DNA from: Doris montereyensis
Lineage: Eukaryota; Mollusca; Gastropoda; Nudibranchia; Dorididae
DNA: 64,000 bases
Assembly: GCA_037039925.1 (NCBI GenBank)
Contig: JAXRKP010000054.1
Location: forward strand, 1-64,000
Direction: 5' to 3'
Each line of letters opens with the position of its first letter. Position 1 is the first letter of the stretch. Under the pieces are notes generated by a model. It did not search any database. It saw only the letters and a program-made list of their open reading frames with translations, and was not told the DNA's origin. Positions 12,370 through 24,857 of the stretch are shown piece after piece. Position numbers and translations under genes: made by a program.

Positions 12370-13055
12370 AACATACACAGTATATAAACAAGAACAAAGT
12401 CAATGAAAATAGAAATTCAACATTTATTGAAAACGAAATGTCTAGTATAACAAAACATTAATAATATTATGGAAAACTTAAGCAAACATAGACCTATAAG
12501 CAAAATAATCCTTGAAACACATGTCTTCAAACAAATGTGCATGAAATGTAGGCTTACTTACTACATGGACAAGTTTTTAGATAAGAGAAGAATTCTATCA
12601 CTCAAGCATTCTCTCAGTCTCACCATATATATCCCATACACATACATCTGAAAAAGATTTGCTTCCATGCTGGACTGTAATTTTTTGTTTCCCATACCCA
12701 CCATTAATGAATGGAAGATACTTGACCGACGATGGGACATTTAAAGTAGCTTGAAAAGCCCTCAAACTGCTATACAAGTACAAGGCTTTACTAGTAAATG
12801 TGCCCAAAGTGTATGTGCAATCTCTTTGATGATTTTGTCCGCCTTCAAAAGAATAAGCAGTCAAGGATCAAGGAATGTAAGTTAATAAAGTACCCATATT
12901 CAAACTCAATTGTTAAGCGTAGTATAGTCCCAAGTAGAGTTCTGATTTTTCTTGGCATACCCACACAGCATAATGCGATAGTTTGCCATCGCTTTCCCCA
13001 CCGACTTCACTTTTGCTAAGTCTGAAGAGATCCAAGATACCCATTTTCACTGCTG
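12370..13055. other. No gene recognised
   Basis: AT-rich sequence; only short spurious frames. Confidence 0.5.
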
Positions 13056-13060
13056 GGTCT

Positions 13061-13321
13061 ATCGGAGGGACACAAAAAGTTTACCCAGACTGAAAATCGA
13101 ACTACTCTGGTCTCCATAAATGGTAGTGGTAGCCAGTTAGTCAGATGCTCTACTGATTGAGCTACAAGTGCCACTCAAAATATACCATAGAACATTTCAA
13201 GGAAACCATAACGCTGGGGATTAAACATGTCTTTCTTAAACTTAAACCTTCAGCATAATACAAATCTAATATAATGCAAACACCTGCATCTCTGAGCCAT
13301 CAGATCAAGTCATACAAAATA
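13061..13321 (-). mobile_element. tRNA-derived SINE-like repeat, copy 1
   Basis: The minus strand carries an A-box-like TAGCTCAATCAGTAGAGCAT (about 13,149-13,168) and a B-box-like AGTTCGATTTTCAG (about 13,093-13,107), about 62 bp apart. That spacing is too large for a working tRNA. The whole 261-bp unit is directly repeated next to it. Confidence 0.7.
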
Positions 13322-13590
13322 ATCGGAGGGACATGAAAAGTTTACCCAGACTGAAAATCGAACTACTCTGGTCTCCCTAAATGGTAGTGGTAGTCAGTTA
13401 GTCGAACGCTGTAGTGATTGAGCTACAAGTGCCATCCAAAATACACCATAGAGTGTTTCAAGGAAAACATAACGCTGGGGATTAAACATGCCTTTCTTCA
13501 ACTTTAACCTCTGGCATAATACAAATCTAATATGATGCAAACTCCTGCATCTCAGAAGTATCAGATCAAGTCATACAAAACAAGTATGCC
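13322..13590 (-). mobile_element. tRNA-derived SINE-like repeat, copy 2 (tandem)
   Basis: Direct duplicate of the preceding 261-bp unit with scattered substitutions. It shares ATCGGAGGGACA at its edge, the A-box- and B-box-like stretches and the AACGCTGGGGATTAAACATG segment. A head-to-tail tandem pair points to local duplication more than to two insertions. Confidence 0.75.
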
Positions 13591-13811
13591 CATGAACTAA
13601 ATGTACATACTTACTTGCAACCGTCAGCTTTGACACTTTGGTGAATCACCATTATACTTATCAACAATATGTCCTTCAAAAGCAATTTTAGTAAAATGAA
13701 AAAGCAACAAAGACAGGAGAAACAGGAGAAGAAAAACCTCCCAAAAGTTCAAATAGCATAAATGTGAATCAAAATACATTTCACATACATTGTAAATACA
13801 TTGTATGAAGA

Positions 13812-14935
13812 TGAAGTGAATGGTCTACATGGTGTAATCATTTGGCAGCATCATGAAGTGAATGGTCTACATGGTGTAATCATTTGGCGGCATCATGTAG
13901 TGAATGTTCTACATGGTATAATCATTTGGTGGCATCATTTAGTGAATGTTCTACATGGTGTAATCATTTGGTGGCATCATGAAGTGAATGGTCTACATGG
14001 TGTAATCATTTGGTGGCATCATGTAGTGAATGGTCTACATGGTGTAATCATTTGGTGGCATCATGTAGTGAATGGTCTACATGGTGTAATCATTTGGTGG
14101 CATCATGTAGTGAATGTTCTACATGGTGTAAATTTCATCATGTAGTGAATGTTCTACATGGTGTAATCATTTGGTGGCATCATGTAGTGAATGTTCTACA
14201 TGGTGTAATCATTTGGTGGCATCATGAAGAGAATGTTCTACATAGTGTAATCATTTGGTGGCATCATGTAGTGAATGTCCTACATGGTATAATCATTTGG
14301 CAGCATCATGAAGTGAATGTTCTACATTGTGTAATCCTTTGGCAGCATCATGTAATGAATGTTCTACATGATGTAATCCATCATTGAATGCAGCATCATG
14401 TAAGTGAATGTTCTACATGGTGTAATCATTTGGCGGCATCATGAAGTGAATGTTCTACATGGTGTAATCATTTGGCGGCATCATGAAGTGAATGTTCTAC
14501 ATGGTGTAATCATTTACGGCATCATGAAGTGAATGTTCTACATGGTGTAATCATTTGGCGGCATCATGAAGTAAATGTTCTAGACAGTGTAATCATTTGT
14601 TGTAGACGGTAATCATTTGGTGGCATTATGAAGTGAATGTTCTACATGGTGTAATCATTTGCGGCATTATGAAGTGAAAATGTTGCATTATGAAGTGAAT
14701 ACATGGTGTAATCATTTGGCGGCATTATGAAGTGAATGTTCTACATGGTGTAAATCATTTAGACAGTGGCATAAATGTTGTAGACAGTGTAATCATTTGG
14801 TGGCATTATGAATGAATGTTCTACATGGTGTAATCATTTGGTGGCATCATGAAGTAAATGTTCTACATGGTGTAATCATTTGGCGGCATCATGAAGTAAA
14901 TGTTCTACATGGTGTAATCATTTGGCGACATCAAA
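13812..14935. repeat. 42-bp minisatellite
   Basis: About 26 copies of a unit around GAATGTTCTACATGGTGTAA, TCATTTGGTGGCATCATGAA and GT. The left half (to about 14,390) is regular, so frames with the 14-residue repeat EVNGLHGVIIWQHH stay open. The right half contains shortened and degenerate units (for example 14,590-14,700 and 14,745-14,800). Copies are contiguous with no unique spacers, so it is not a CRISPR array, and no gene signal is seen. Confidence 0.96.
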
Positions 14936-14939
14936 ACAA

Positions 14940-15235
14940 GTGAGACCAAGTGGATCAGAAAACAATGAATTATGTCAATACTTTGTGCAATCAATAATCA
15001 ATGTTATCACAGAAAGATCGTTGGAAGTCAAAGTCCGAATGAAACATTCATCAATTCAAGAACAGTAACAATATTCAAAGTCCTATGCATACATCATTGA
15101 AATAATGTTTAACTTTTCATTAAAAGACTATATTTCTGCACAAGGCATTTAGTGCTAATACACATCCCATTTTGATATTTGTGAATTTCAAGAGAGTAAG
15201 ACATTGCTCTATTTATACAATCATTTACTCCCTAA
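14940..15235. other. No gene recognised
   Basis: AT-rich unique sequence between the minisatellite and an inverted-repeat element. Confidence 0.5.
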
Positions 15236-15237
15236 TA

Positions 15238-15411
15238 CAGTAGTCGCTGGATAAAAGCACACTTCATAAAAGCACACTCTGCTATAACACACACCTACAT
15301 CTGCTGACCGAATTTTACTAAATAATAAAAGTGTTCTCATAAACACACGGTATGCATGAAAGCATGCTTTTTCCTGTGCCCAAGGGGCGTGTTTTTATCC
15401 AGCGACTACTG
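15238..15411. mobile_element. 174-bp MITE, pogo/Tigger-like TIRs
   Basis: Inverted ends CAGTAGTCGCTGGATAAAAG and its reverse complement, flanked on both sides by TA, the target duplication typical of Tc1/mariner-pogo elements. No transposase is encoded. The same ends bound a 583-bp element in EIF3K intron 4 (33,181-33,763). Confidence 0.88.
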
Positions 15412-15413
15412 TA

Positions 15414-17035
15414 TACGGCTTGTGAGAACATCCACTTGGGATACACAGACATTTACACTGTGTCAGCAACTAAATCAAGACAAGAAACCAATTGTTAGAT
15501 TATTGATTATTGCAGTGAAATACATGTTTGGCCATCATAAGCAATGATATGAGTTGTGCTTGGATACTGATCACTGTACTATATAGTCTTAGAAAATAGC
15601 CCAGGGTGAGAAATTTGTAGCAAAATAAAGTAACAAAGAGTGTGAACACCAGAAGCACTGAAAGAATTGACATTATTAACAAACAATAATCTTTACATGA
15701 TTATCTAATAATAATATCATGTTTAAAAGAAGGACAGAGATAAACACAAATACACTGTCTACGCTTATAAAAAAAAACTCAGCATTTCTAATTATTAATG
15801 AAAATTGGTAGTCATTAGCAGATGACTGAATACTGAATACAAATGTACTGCTGCAAAGCTTGTTTTCATTAGTTCTTCTACATACAGCACAAGTGGTGAC
15901 TTTGAGATTTGGGTTCACCTTCATCTTTCATACCATCTGTCCTTTTTATAACATGACCTGTCTCTAGTGATATTCATCATCAGGCTTCCTCAATATTTCT
16001 GTTGAACATTTTGTCAGCTCAGCATTATATTGTCCTAACTACACATAAATCCATTTTGAGAAAAAAGGCTCATAAGTTCGCAGCTGAAAGAGAATCTTGG
16101 AGTTGTGAAAAAAGGAAAGAGAAATTTGCGACAAACGTAAACCAATTTATATTACAATTTCTTGGGACGACTGTGAATCTGATAATGATTATAAATCCAA
16201 AATGGTCAAATATGTATTTAGGAAATCATAATTCTGAGCTGATGATTTGTTTTTAACATACATTTATTATCAATTGATGTGATTTTACATCTTTACAGGT
16301 TTACACATTAAAAAAAAGACACACTCACATTTTTTTCATATGGCTGGAATGATCATTTTAAACATTTAAAAACCAATTATTTATCCTAAAATTAACATGT
16401 GTTCACATTGTTTCTTCTACACTATAAGTCCGATTGTGACCTTGGCATTATATTGACTAAAACAAAGAAGAAAATGTTTTGAGAAAACAAGCCCTTTGAG
16501 GTCCATTTTCTATAAGAGAGCTTTGCAAACAATCTAAAAATCTTCTTTCAGAGCTGCTTTATTTAGACCTCTAGTGAGATGTCAGTAAGAAATATGTGAC
16601 AAAAAACTTGGCAAGATTATCACATAGAAAATGAGTAGCCAATGATTAAAATTTCTATAATCTTATAATGATCTAAGAAAAGTTCTTTGATTACATGAAA
16701 CAAAATCTTCTTGAAAGCAAAGTGTTGATTTTTTTTCCCCTGGAAAGTTTAATGGGGTTTGGAAAAGAGTACTGTAGCCTTACATTATTATGATCTATTG
16801 CGCACATGTAACAGAAAAGGAAGAATGACGTGATTTCATTAAGCTACAAACACTATATTAGAAGGAAGGAATATGTGAAACAACAGCTGGAGTTTGGAGA
16901 GAAAGGTTCCACACAAAGCCATTGCAGAGAGGAAGCATACAAGGTTGTCACTTCTTGCTGGTCACATTCATATTTCTTCAAAATAATGGAAAGGAAAGCA
17001 AGGGGGAAAAGATTTTGTAGTAAGTAAGTAGTAAA
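15414..17035. other. No gene recognised
   Basis: AT-rich sequence. Frames of 60-85 codons are present but lack recognisable motifs or splice context. Confidence 0.5.
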
Positions 17036-17037
17036 GT

Positions 17038-17325
17038 TCTTCAAGGTTCTTATGGCCCATACAGCTGGAGTTTATCCCAGTGTCTATGGTCTATAGCGGA
17101 ACAGGTGATAATAATGAGCTCCTAAACAGGACGCTAGTCTTTACCAGGTCTTTTATTGGCCAGCTGTTGTTGGCACCCTTTAGCACTTGGGTTGAGTTGG
17201 GGAAAATATGTGTTAAGTGTCTTTCCCAAGCAACACAATGTTGGGCCTGGCCTTACTAAGATCCGAGCTCAGGACCTCATGATCTCAAGTCCGGTAAACC
17301 GAACCACTGGGCAACTGATGCATTA
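17038..17325 (-). mobile_element. tRNA-Leu-like SINE repeat
   Basis: The minus strand begins with a tRNA-like head (CCCAGTGGTTCGGTTTACCG, then GACTTGAGATCATGAGGTCC). The body includes GGAGCTCATTATTATCACCT, and the TATGGGCCATAAGAACC motif lies at the far end. The copy at 21,410-21,685 aligns along its length; heads alone appear near 36.8 kb and 40.3 kb. Confidence 0.7.
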
Positions 17326-17724
17326 CAGAAAAGAAAATGATGTAAGTAATATTAATGTGGGAGAAAAAAATCCCACCAATTTGAAATCAGTTCATGAAAA
17401 CAAAACCTTTTCTAGGTAACAAATATGTTCCCCCTCATAATATCAATAACAACAGAACAAAACATGGCAGAGAAATAAACATTAAATAATAACTTTAAAC
17501 ATAACTCAAAGATTGGATGATAATTAATTTGCTTTAGTCTGTTGTTAACATATTTATAGAAATGTACACTGCTTTGTTCTTCCTAATCTGTCTTATACTT
17601 ATATAATCCTCCTCCCTCTTGTTTTAAGTCTGACTACAGGCCTAAAGGGCTGACCGATAAATGTTGCATAAAATAAAAATAATCTAGGCTGACCCCCCTC
17701 CCCCACCCACTGCAATCAGTACAT

Positions 17725-17805
17725 GTATTCACCTCAGAGGCCGTCCGGCTAAGAGGCCATATTTTGTTGTCTTCCGAGGACTGGCCTCTTAGGACCACTG
17801 TATCA
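17725..17805. mobile_element. Solo end of a CAGTGG-type TIR element
   Basis: The minus strand reads TACAGTGGTCCTAAGAGGCC and then CAGTCCTCGGAAGAC. This is the same layout as the ends of the element at 45,423-46,355. I did not find a partner end nearby. Confidence 0.45.
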
Positions 17806-18594
17806 TGAAAATTACAACTTCCTCCTTTACTAGCTAAATCAAAAACTATAACCTACACTTCAGATAGTGTGGGTTTGTGGCTAAAAAGAGTGACCTCAGA
17901 CACAATGTTAAAGTCACGGAGGAGATTACCGGTTGCAAAATACAGATCGACAAAAGAAAGCATTACAACAGAGCATAATATCAAATGAATGAATTGAAAA
18001 AAACTTGTACATTCTAAATGATGAACTCATCACAATTTATAAAACATGGAAATTATGAGACCCCTGTGTAAAGGGGAAGCTAAAGCAAAATCATCTTAGA
18101 AAATCTGCATCCTATGTATGGCAATGGAGAGAAATGAGCAGATATAGGGAAGGGATAATGCACACAAAAACAAGGGGGAAATAACAAGAAATGAAGTACA
18201 ATGTGGGAAAGTGATTGCATCACCCCAAGAACCCTTTTGGTCAAAGGAAAGTAGGTGGAAAAGAAGGAGAATGTATGTACATCCATCCATTATTATTCAG
18301 GGCAAGCAGCACAGAAATCAAAGTTGAGTTGTATGCCTTTGATTATCTCCCTTATTTATGATTGTCATAAATCCCCTTTTAAACCATATATCCATCATTT
18401 CATAACATTTTTGTTTGGTGCATCTTTTCATCTTAAGCTCCATTAAATATAATTTAACCATCAAGCACACAAAACTCAACAAATGACAACAAACAAAATT
18501 ACCAGAGAGATATTGGAAGAAGTGATGTCTATCTTTTATCTTAAACTTAAACAACAACAAAAAATGACCGGTTAATGAAAATAAATCCTTTAAT

Positions 18595-18893
18595 TACTGA
18601 TAATGATAATCAACATTAATTAATACATTTATGTACTCGTGGGGATGGGAGGATGGGGGGTACAGACTACAATGAAAAGTTTTTCTCATTCTTACCTTTT
18701 CTCCCCTATCATTGTCATCAAGATAAAAGAGGTTCTATTAAAAAACTTGCTTAAATTGTTTTATCAGTATAACCATAATTCTATATAAAGAGTATGTATA
18801 TATGTTCCAACATACTTGGGCAATACTAATATAAAATGTGCTACATTCAAAATCAAAACAAAGACAATAATGAAACTATAATACCCAGGTGGC
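18595..18893. other. Likely 3' untranslated region of the TTC9-like gene
   Basis: Sequence downstream of the TTC9 stop on the minus strand. An ATTAAA hexamer at 18594-18589 (minus) is a possible polyadenylation signal. No canonical AATAAA stands out. Confidence 0.3.
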
Positions 18894-18991
18894 TCAAGAC
18901 TTAAACATGCCTTTGTACCTCTCAGATAGTTCTTTCTCTTCCTTCCTAATTTCAGCCTTGCATTGCTCCATAAGTTTCCTCACATTGTAAT
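18894..18991 (-). CDS. TTC9: TTC9-like last coding exon
   Basis: 98 nt, acceptor GTTGACAG, encodes YNVRKLMEQCKAEIRKEEKE to GMFKS and stop TGA (18896-18894). Confidence 0.92.
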
Positions 18992-21900
18992 CTGTCAACA
19001 GTTGAAGATATAATTATGAGCATGTAAACTAATACATTATATAGCATCTAACAAGTCTTTGATTTTAAATAACAGAAAATCAAAGGAGAAAATATGTCAT
19101 CCATGACCGGCTACCAAAAGTTGTGAGCATATGTCACTACCAGACAACAGAAAAAGGCTCCAAATCAATTATTATGGAACTCCAGTTAGTAATTGTAAAC
19201 TTTACTATTTAATTTTAGCTTCATCCCTGCAGACAGCCTGAAGGAACAAGGACAAAGAAAAGTGAACAAGAAGCAAAGGAGGTGGTATTTAACTACGGGA
19301 TGACCAACACAAGATCAAATCCATTTATATGGAAAATGTCCATCATTATTCTATAACAGCTTTGCTTAAAATTCTACAACAGACAGGATAAAAAAATGTG
19401 CTGTTATGTGAAAATGTATTATATTCCATCAGTTCAGGTGTATTGAGTGTATACGAAACATGTTAAGACACACAAAAATGATATTATGCTGTCTAGATCA
19501 ATACAGTCATTGATTAATTCTCCATTCTAATTTACACTCAACAATTTAACCCTCCTAGTGGTGTCATAAAACTGATATTCATGCTTCCAAATATAACTGA
19601 ATGTTTACACAGCATAACAGTTTCTACTAAAAGGCCCAATTTCAGTTCTGAAACCATTATATGTAACATCTAAAAACACAACAGAAAGATTTAGCTGACA
19701 TTTAGGAGGTTTCATATGATCTATCATATCTTTAACTTTGTTCAAAAAGGTCAAATATATTTTTAAAACATAATCATGTTTATATGGTTGAATAATGCTT
19801 CCACTATTCCTTTGGGCTGAAATAAATAAATAATAATGATAATAATAATAATACTTTATTAATTTCTTTCGGGAAATTCTTTTTGCTTAAAATACTAAAC
19901 TATAACAAGGACATACTAAATTCAATATGGTAACAAATAAAAGTCATGGATAATGCAGACTAGCAATTAGAAACAATTAAGCCTCTAACAGGTAAACGTT
20001 TGAATAAATATACAATGCAAATTACCCCTTCAAATGCAAAATAATAATAATAATCAATATTTAAAAGTCACTTGGAGAAAAATAAACTTTAATTTCAGTT
20101 AATCGGGCAAATGTGTTGTGTATGCTTAAAATACCAACTAGTCTTGGCTGTCTCGGCTCTGGTCACCCTTACCCTCCCCTTCCTCACTCGATAGGTCTGA
20201 CAGTCAGATCATCTCTCTCTCTCTTTCTCTGATCATGGAAAGAAAATCTGAAAAGGTCTTGTGTCACTTTTACCGACAGAGATCGAACTCTGTATTACAA
20301 GCGTGTCAATCAATATAAAAGAAAACTCATTGTTGCTGAATGTAGTCTTGAGTGAAAGAAGAAGTATATGGGGTCTTGACATCAAACCAACGAATAACAA
20401 ACAAACTCCACACAATACCAAACAACGACAAAAAAGGGAGTTTACATGTAGTTCAAAACAAGAATGACAATGTAAATACACAGTAATAGGTCATGGCTTT
20501 TGACTCCACCAAATTTTTGTTGTCACCCGTGGACCATGCATTTTGGCGGAAACTACAGTAGTATTCTTTAAAAAGCATTCTTAAAAATAGAGTAAAAAAT
20601 GTCCATGTGAATATATCAGGTAAATGTATCAAGGTGTGTAAATTGCAAATTTCTTTCAAGGTATATAAAAGGCATGTGCAGAGAGATAGACACAAATATT
20701 ATCATGCAACTCAAGACATATTACACAACATGATATTACAATCACTATGCACCCAAGACACACCACGACAACCACAGGATTCAACGATGAATATGCCCAT
20801 ACATTTGTATTGCGTAAGGCAAAAACGATTTAAAATGTTGTTCAGTTTTTGAGGGAACTGATAACCACTGCTGACTAAAAAGATTTTAACTCCAGCAGTT
20901 TAGACACAAACAAAGCCATTAATGACTCAAAACAAAGAATAACACACTAGACAAGATAGATATCTCACGACTTACCAGGTTGTGCTTTTTCAAGAGTTTT
21001 AAGCGCCTCTTCATAATTACCACAAGCATACTGGGAGGATCCTTTGCGATAAAGTGCCTTGACATTGAATGGTGACATTTCCAAAGCATTGTCACAGAAA
21101 TCAATGATACGGATGTACTTTGGTTCAGGCTCTTTCAGCATGCAGGCTATTTTTAAAATAACATTTTTAGAAAAGGAAATTTGAATATATTAAAACTGAC
21201 ATTTATCACACAAAGGTAAAATTCTATATCATTGAAATGACATAAAAGATACTTAAATACAAAATGTAATGACTACATTTATGTAATATTGTCACAATCA
21301 AATATTTAGTACTTAATACAATATTTACCATATTTTGAACACCCATGTTCTCACTAGATAGATGTATAAAAAGACAAATCAAACCCGGTTTGCATTGTAC
21401 AGTAAAAATAAAGTTCCTTTAAAGCCATTATGGCCCATAGAACCGAAGTTTATCCTAATTTCTATAGCACGAATCGGAGCAGGTGATGATAATCACCTCC
21501 CGGAAACGATGCTAGTCTGAAGCTAGTTTGTACTTCTTAGCTGGTCCTTGTACCCATTTACACCTGAGCGAGTGGGAAACAATTTGTGTTAATTGTCTTT
21601 TCCAACATCGGAACTAGCTTTGCTAGATTTCGAATCTGACACCTAATAATCTCAAGTCCGGCAGCCTAATCACTCAGCTAGCAATTCGAGAAGGTTGGAA
21701 AAAGTGATCTATATTATATTTATATCCTATATTGTAAACAAACTTGTAAAGAAACAAGTATTGTGTTTTCACATATGAGTACAAAAGTAAACTTCTAGGT
21801 CTAGAGTAGAAGCCATCAGAGACAAAATATGCCCCAGTTTCCGTAACATTAAGGAGAATATATGTGATACAACATTACACCTTAGGACTGGCCACCGCTT

Positions 21901-22785
21901 TGTAACAAGCTTTACTTACAGTTATAGTAGGTATCATATTATATGCACCTGGCTAGAATGAGGAAGAACGAATTAAGTGACTGTCCCAAAAATACATTGT
22001 CCAACCTAGAGAAACTAGAATTCAAACCCATCAGCTCAGGACGTCAAGTCTGAATGTATGGTACAAAACTACAGATGACACAAACAATTTTAATACAAAA
22101 CTTAAAGCTTAAGAACATTTAAGACATCAGATATATCATCAATAATAGAACAAAAGGAAAGATATAAAATTTAACATGATCTAAGCATGGCATAATGCAA
22201 GAAGTGAAATTCAAGAATCTTTTCAATGAGAAAAACACACTTTCCCCCTCTTTTATTTGCCAGATGAAAATATAAAAGAAATATAGATGGTGCTTAAAAA
22301 CCGGTTTAGACCAGAAAATAGATGTACATGTAATATTGTTATCAGTTAAAGAAAACAGTTCCTGAGAAATAATTATTTTCTCAAATACTTGAGTGAAATC
22401 AAACCTGACTAAAAGTTTCAGCAAAAACAACGAAATATTTAGTGTTCCAATTTACAAGCACATCTTGAATCTATAATAAACTCACCTGCCAAATTATTAT
22501 AACAATCACAAATCAATGTTTTGGTATCTGCATCTAACTCCATTGGTCTTGATGGTTGGACAGCACCACCCATTAAAGAATCAATACTTGCTCTCATATC
22601 GTGACTATAAATACTCAATCCCTTAATGTAAAGAACACTGCGATAATAGCTTCGAGATGCTTTCTTAAAATTGCCCAACTTGTACTGTGCATTGCCTTCC
22701 TCTTTAAAGTTTCTAATCTTGATGATTTTCTCTTCATCAGTGAGTTTAGCTTCATCAGTCATACTTGTATTGGATAAATGGTGAT
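18894..22785 (-). CDS. TTC9: TTC9-family tetratricopeptide repeat protein (3 coding exons)
   Basis: Coding exons, in transcript order, are 22762-22486, 21146-20976 and 18991-18894, with GT-AG introns and compatible phases; total 546 nt, 181 residues plus stop. The start ATG at 22762 was chosen because an acceptor (TTTTTCAACAG) lies just upstream at 22786, implying a spliced 5' UTR. TPR-like helices: NFKEEGNAQYKLGNFKKASR (about residues 18-37), CYNNLAACMLKEPEPKYIRI in the middle, and VKALYRKGSSQYACGNYEEA near residue 125. The C-terminus is basic and acidic-charged (KEEKELSERYKGMF). Length and motif order fit the vertebrate TTC9/TTC9B/TTC9C family (about 170-240 residues); which paralogue is closest cannot be settled by eye. 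TTC9 proteins are small TPR adaptors, thought to bind partners such as chaperones or tropomyosin; a function here is inferred only. It is divergent from EIF3K. Confidence 0.88.
19828..19885 (-). mobile_element. LINE 3'-end fragment with ATT-repeat tail
   Basis: Within TTC9 intron 2, AATAATAATA precedes CTTTATTAATTTCTTTCGGG and AAATTC. A tail of short repeats beside a CTTTATT...GGAAATT hairpin is typical of CR1/L2-group 3' ends; compare 55,440-55,490. Confidence 0.45.
20976..21146 (-). CDS. TTC9: TTC9-like second coding exon
   Basis: 171 nt, acceptor AAAATAG, donor GTAAGT. Encodes CMLKEPEPKYIRIIDFCDNA through LEKAQP, the core TPR pair. Confidence 0.92.
21408..21688 (-). mobile_element. tRNA-Leu-like SINE repeat in TTC9 intron 1
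   Basis: The minus strand starts CTAGCTGAGTGATTAGGCTG and CCGGACTTGAGATTATTAGG, then GATTCGAAATCTAGC. This order of A-box, tRNA-Leu-like anticodon arm and B-box-like sequence matches the repeat at 17,038-17,325; both end with TATGGGCCATAA. Confidence 0.72.
21950..22065 (-). mobile_element. Truncated tRNA-like SINE head
   Basis: The plus strand shows AAGTGACTGTCCCAAAAATA, then GAATTCAAACCCATCAGCTC and CAAGTC, the same order of boxes as the SINEs at 17.0 and 21.4 kb but diverged. Confidence 0.45.
22486..22785 (-). CDS. TTC9: TTC9-like first coding exon
   Basis: Acceptor at 22786-22787 (minus-strand CAACAG), start ATG 22762-22760, donor GTGAGT after GCA G (phase 1). Encodes MTDEAKLTDEEK through CDCYNNLA. 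Confidence 0.88.
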
Positions 22786-22787
22786 CT

Positions 22788-24850
22788 GTTGAAAAATGCA
22801 ACATAAATTTGTGCATGTAAAATTACCAGTTTGAAAATCATGGACATTGATATTGATATAATCATGCATTTGATGCATGTCCATCTTCTTTAAAAAGCCA
22901 CATTCATTGATATAAAAAGGATTTTCAGTTTATTTTGACAGCTTTTATTGCACTTAGCACCTTTAGATTATCCATTAGCTTTGAAGACGGAAAAATTAAG
23001 AGGATACCTCAAATAGGCCATTTGGGGTAAAAATATCAAAATTGAGGTTATGGCATTTCTTTCTAGTTCTACTTCTTAGCTTTACTTACAAACCATCCCA
23101 AAGTCTGAATTCCTGTCTTTCTGTGAAAAAGTAGTCTTTTTGAAGACAACGATCATCACAGTTTCATGACAAATTATCATATTTTGCCTTACTTTGAGAC
23201 CCTCACAAACCTATAACCCTTTGAATGAAATAGTATCGTCCTATTCATTTACACACCTCTTCGTATGCACTGTGCTATTCATGTTGAGACTAGACAGTCA
23301 GTGACAATAGTATTATTTCGCTATAGTACAATATTATTGTATTCAGAACTGCTAATAAAGCCCACTCTTCCATATATGGCAAAGGCTACGCTTAAAAAAT
23401 GCCACAAACAACTGTGAGAATAGTTGCGAAGTCTCTCCTTCTCACTGTGGCTGGCCTGTTCCATATCAACACTGCTCATACACAATCATGCGTGTTGCTC
23501 TTCCCACGAGCGACGGAGTCGGCCCCCCAATCGGGTCATTGTGAATGTTTCATTCTGCTTTCAATGATCATAATATTTGATTACAGAATATATTCATTCT
23601 ATTCTATGTATCGTTTTTATTATCATTTGATGCGTGTTGTTTGAAATCACGAGTAAAAAAACTCTTGTAAGCCTAAAGTTGTGTGAAACATGTGTTTTTG
23701 TAAGCTTTAGTAATGTTATTTCCTTCTTTGGATCAATAAAGTATCATTATTATTGTGAAATTTCAATTGCGTTTTTCTCAAAATGCTATTTTTTCGACTA
23801 TTTTTTCGCTGTTTGGCCTTATTTGCATATATATTTTGTCATGAAATTTCGCATGTAGAAAGCCGTTTACTGTACAAACAAATTTTCAAAAAAACATTTT
23901 CCGAAAAATGTATACTTTTTGCAAAAATAATTTTTCATAATTATATTGTATGTTTTATATAGCAAACTAAAAAGATCATAAAAACATATATATATATATA
24001 AAACTGAAAGTCTGAATTTTTGTTTCGACAGTTTATAGTCATTACTTTGAACAACTTGTATGTGAAGTTGGGAGCGATTTGATCATTAAGTTTTTCTAAA
24101 TAGCTACATAAAGTAACGTGTAAACAAAAAACATAACAATTTAAAATGGCGGGTGTTTCCATGGCAACCAAGTAAACAACACCATATAAGCATATATGTT
24201 TCAATACACTGATGCATAATTTAACCAAAAAAAAAATAGTTTCAGAACCCACATATATATATCCCCTTAAAGAAAGGAAAATCTTTTACACTCCTGTATC
24301 CCAAAATGAAAAAAGGAGAGACTGACAATCCAACCAATCAATCACATTACAGTGAAAAGAAGAAATCAGTAATGACTCATATGTGAAAAACATTACAAGC
24401 TGTAAATCTATATTTCACACCAAGTAAATCTTTTTGTTGCTTCACATTTAACGCAGGATGTATTTTGATTAAATATAAAGTGTGTTTTTATTCTTATAGC
24501 ATAGGGTGAAGTTGACATGTTGTTTACTTTAGGTCTGTCCAGTAGACGTAAAGGGGACAACACTTTCATTGTGTGTGAAAGCAAGGGCAATGTAACCTTC
24601 CAGTATTGTTAGAAGTGATCAATTCATAGACTGCAGTAATGAAACTTTTTTTTTCAATTTAGTGAAAATGAAAAACTATTTCAGGTTGGACAAAGGCAAT
24701 CTTAACATGGTTTTAGCATTACAAATGTGTGCGTAATTTATCCAACACACTCAGCACCAATTCCCGCCTTTTATTTTTTTAATATAAATTCAAACAAAAC
24801 AAAATATATATGGTATCAGCTGTTAAGTGCAATCTTCATGCTATTCAAAA
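22788..24850. other. TTC9 upstream region, no coding exon recognised
   Basis: Expected to contain the 5' untranslated exon and promoter of the TTC9-like gene, but I could not place them. AT-rich, with only short spurious frames. Confidence 0.4.
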
Positions 24851-24857
24851 ACATCAG

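Noticed and set aside
13090..13170. A functional tRNA gene on the minus strand
   Set aside because: Box spacing is too long, the B box is degenerate (GTTCGATTTTC), and it lies in a tandem-duplicated SINE-like unit.
13801..14935. Possible CRISPR-like regular repeat
   Set aside because: Copies are contiguous without unique spacers, and the setting is eukaryotic.
22439..22816. Longer TTC9 N-terminus starting at the upstream ATG (MHKFMLHFSTDHH)
   Set aside because: A splice acceptor (TTTTTCAACAG) lies between it and the conserved start, so that upstream sequence is probably intron.
23399..23644. Open frame MPQTTVRIVAKSLLLTVAGL with a signal-peptide look
   Set aside because: No homology recognised, no splice or regulatory context, and length is within chance for AT-rich DNA.
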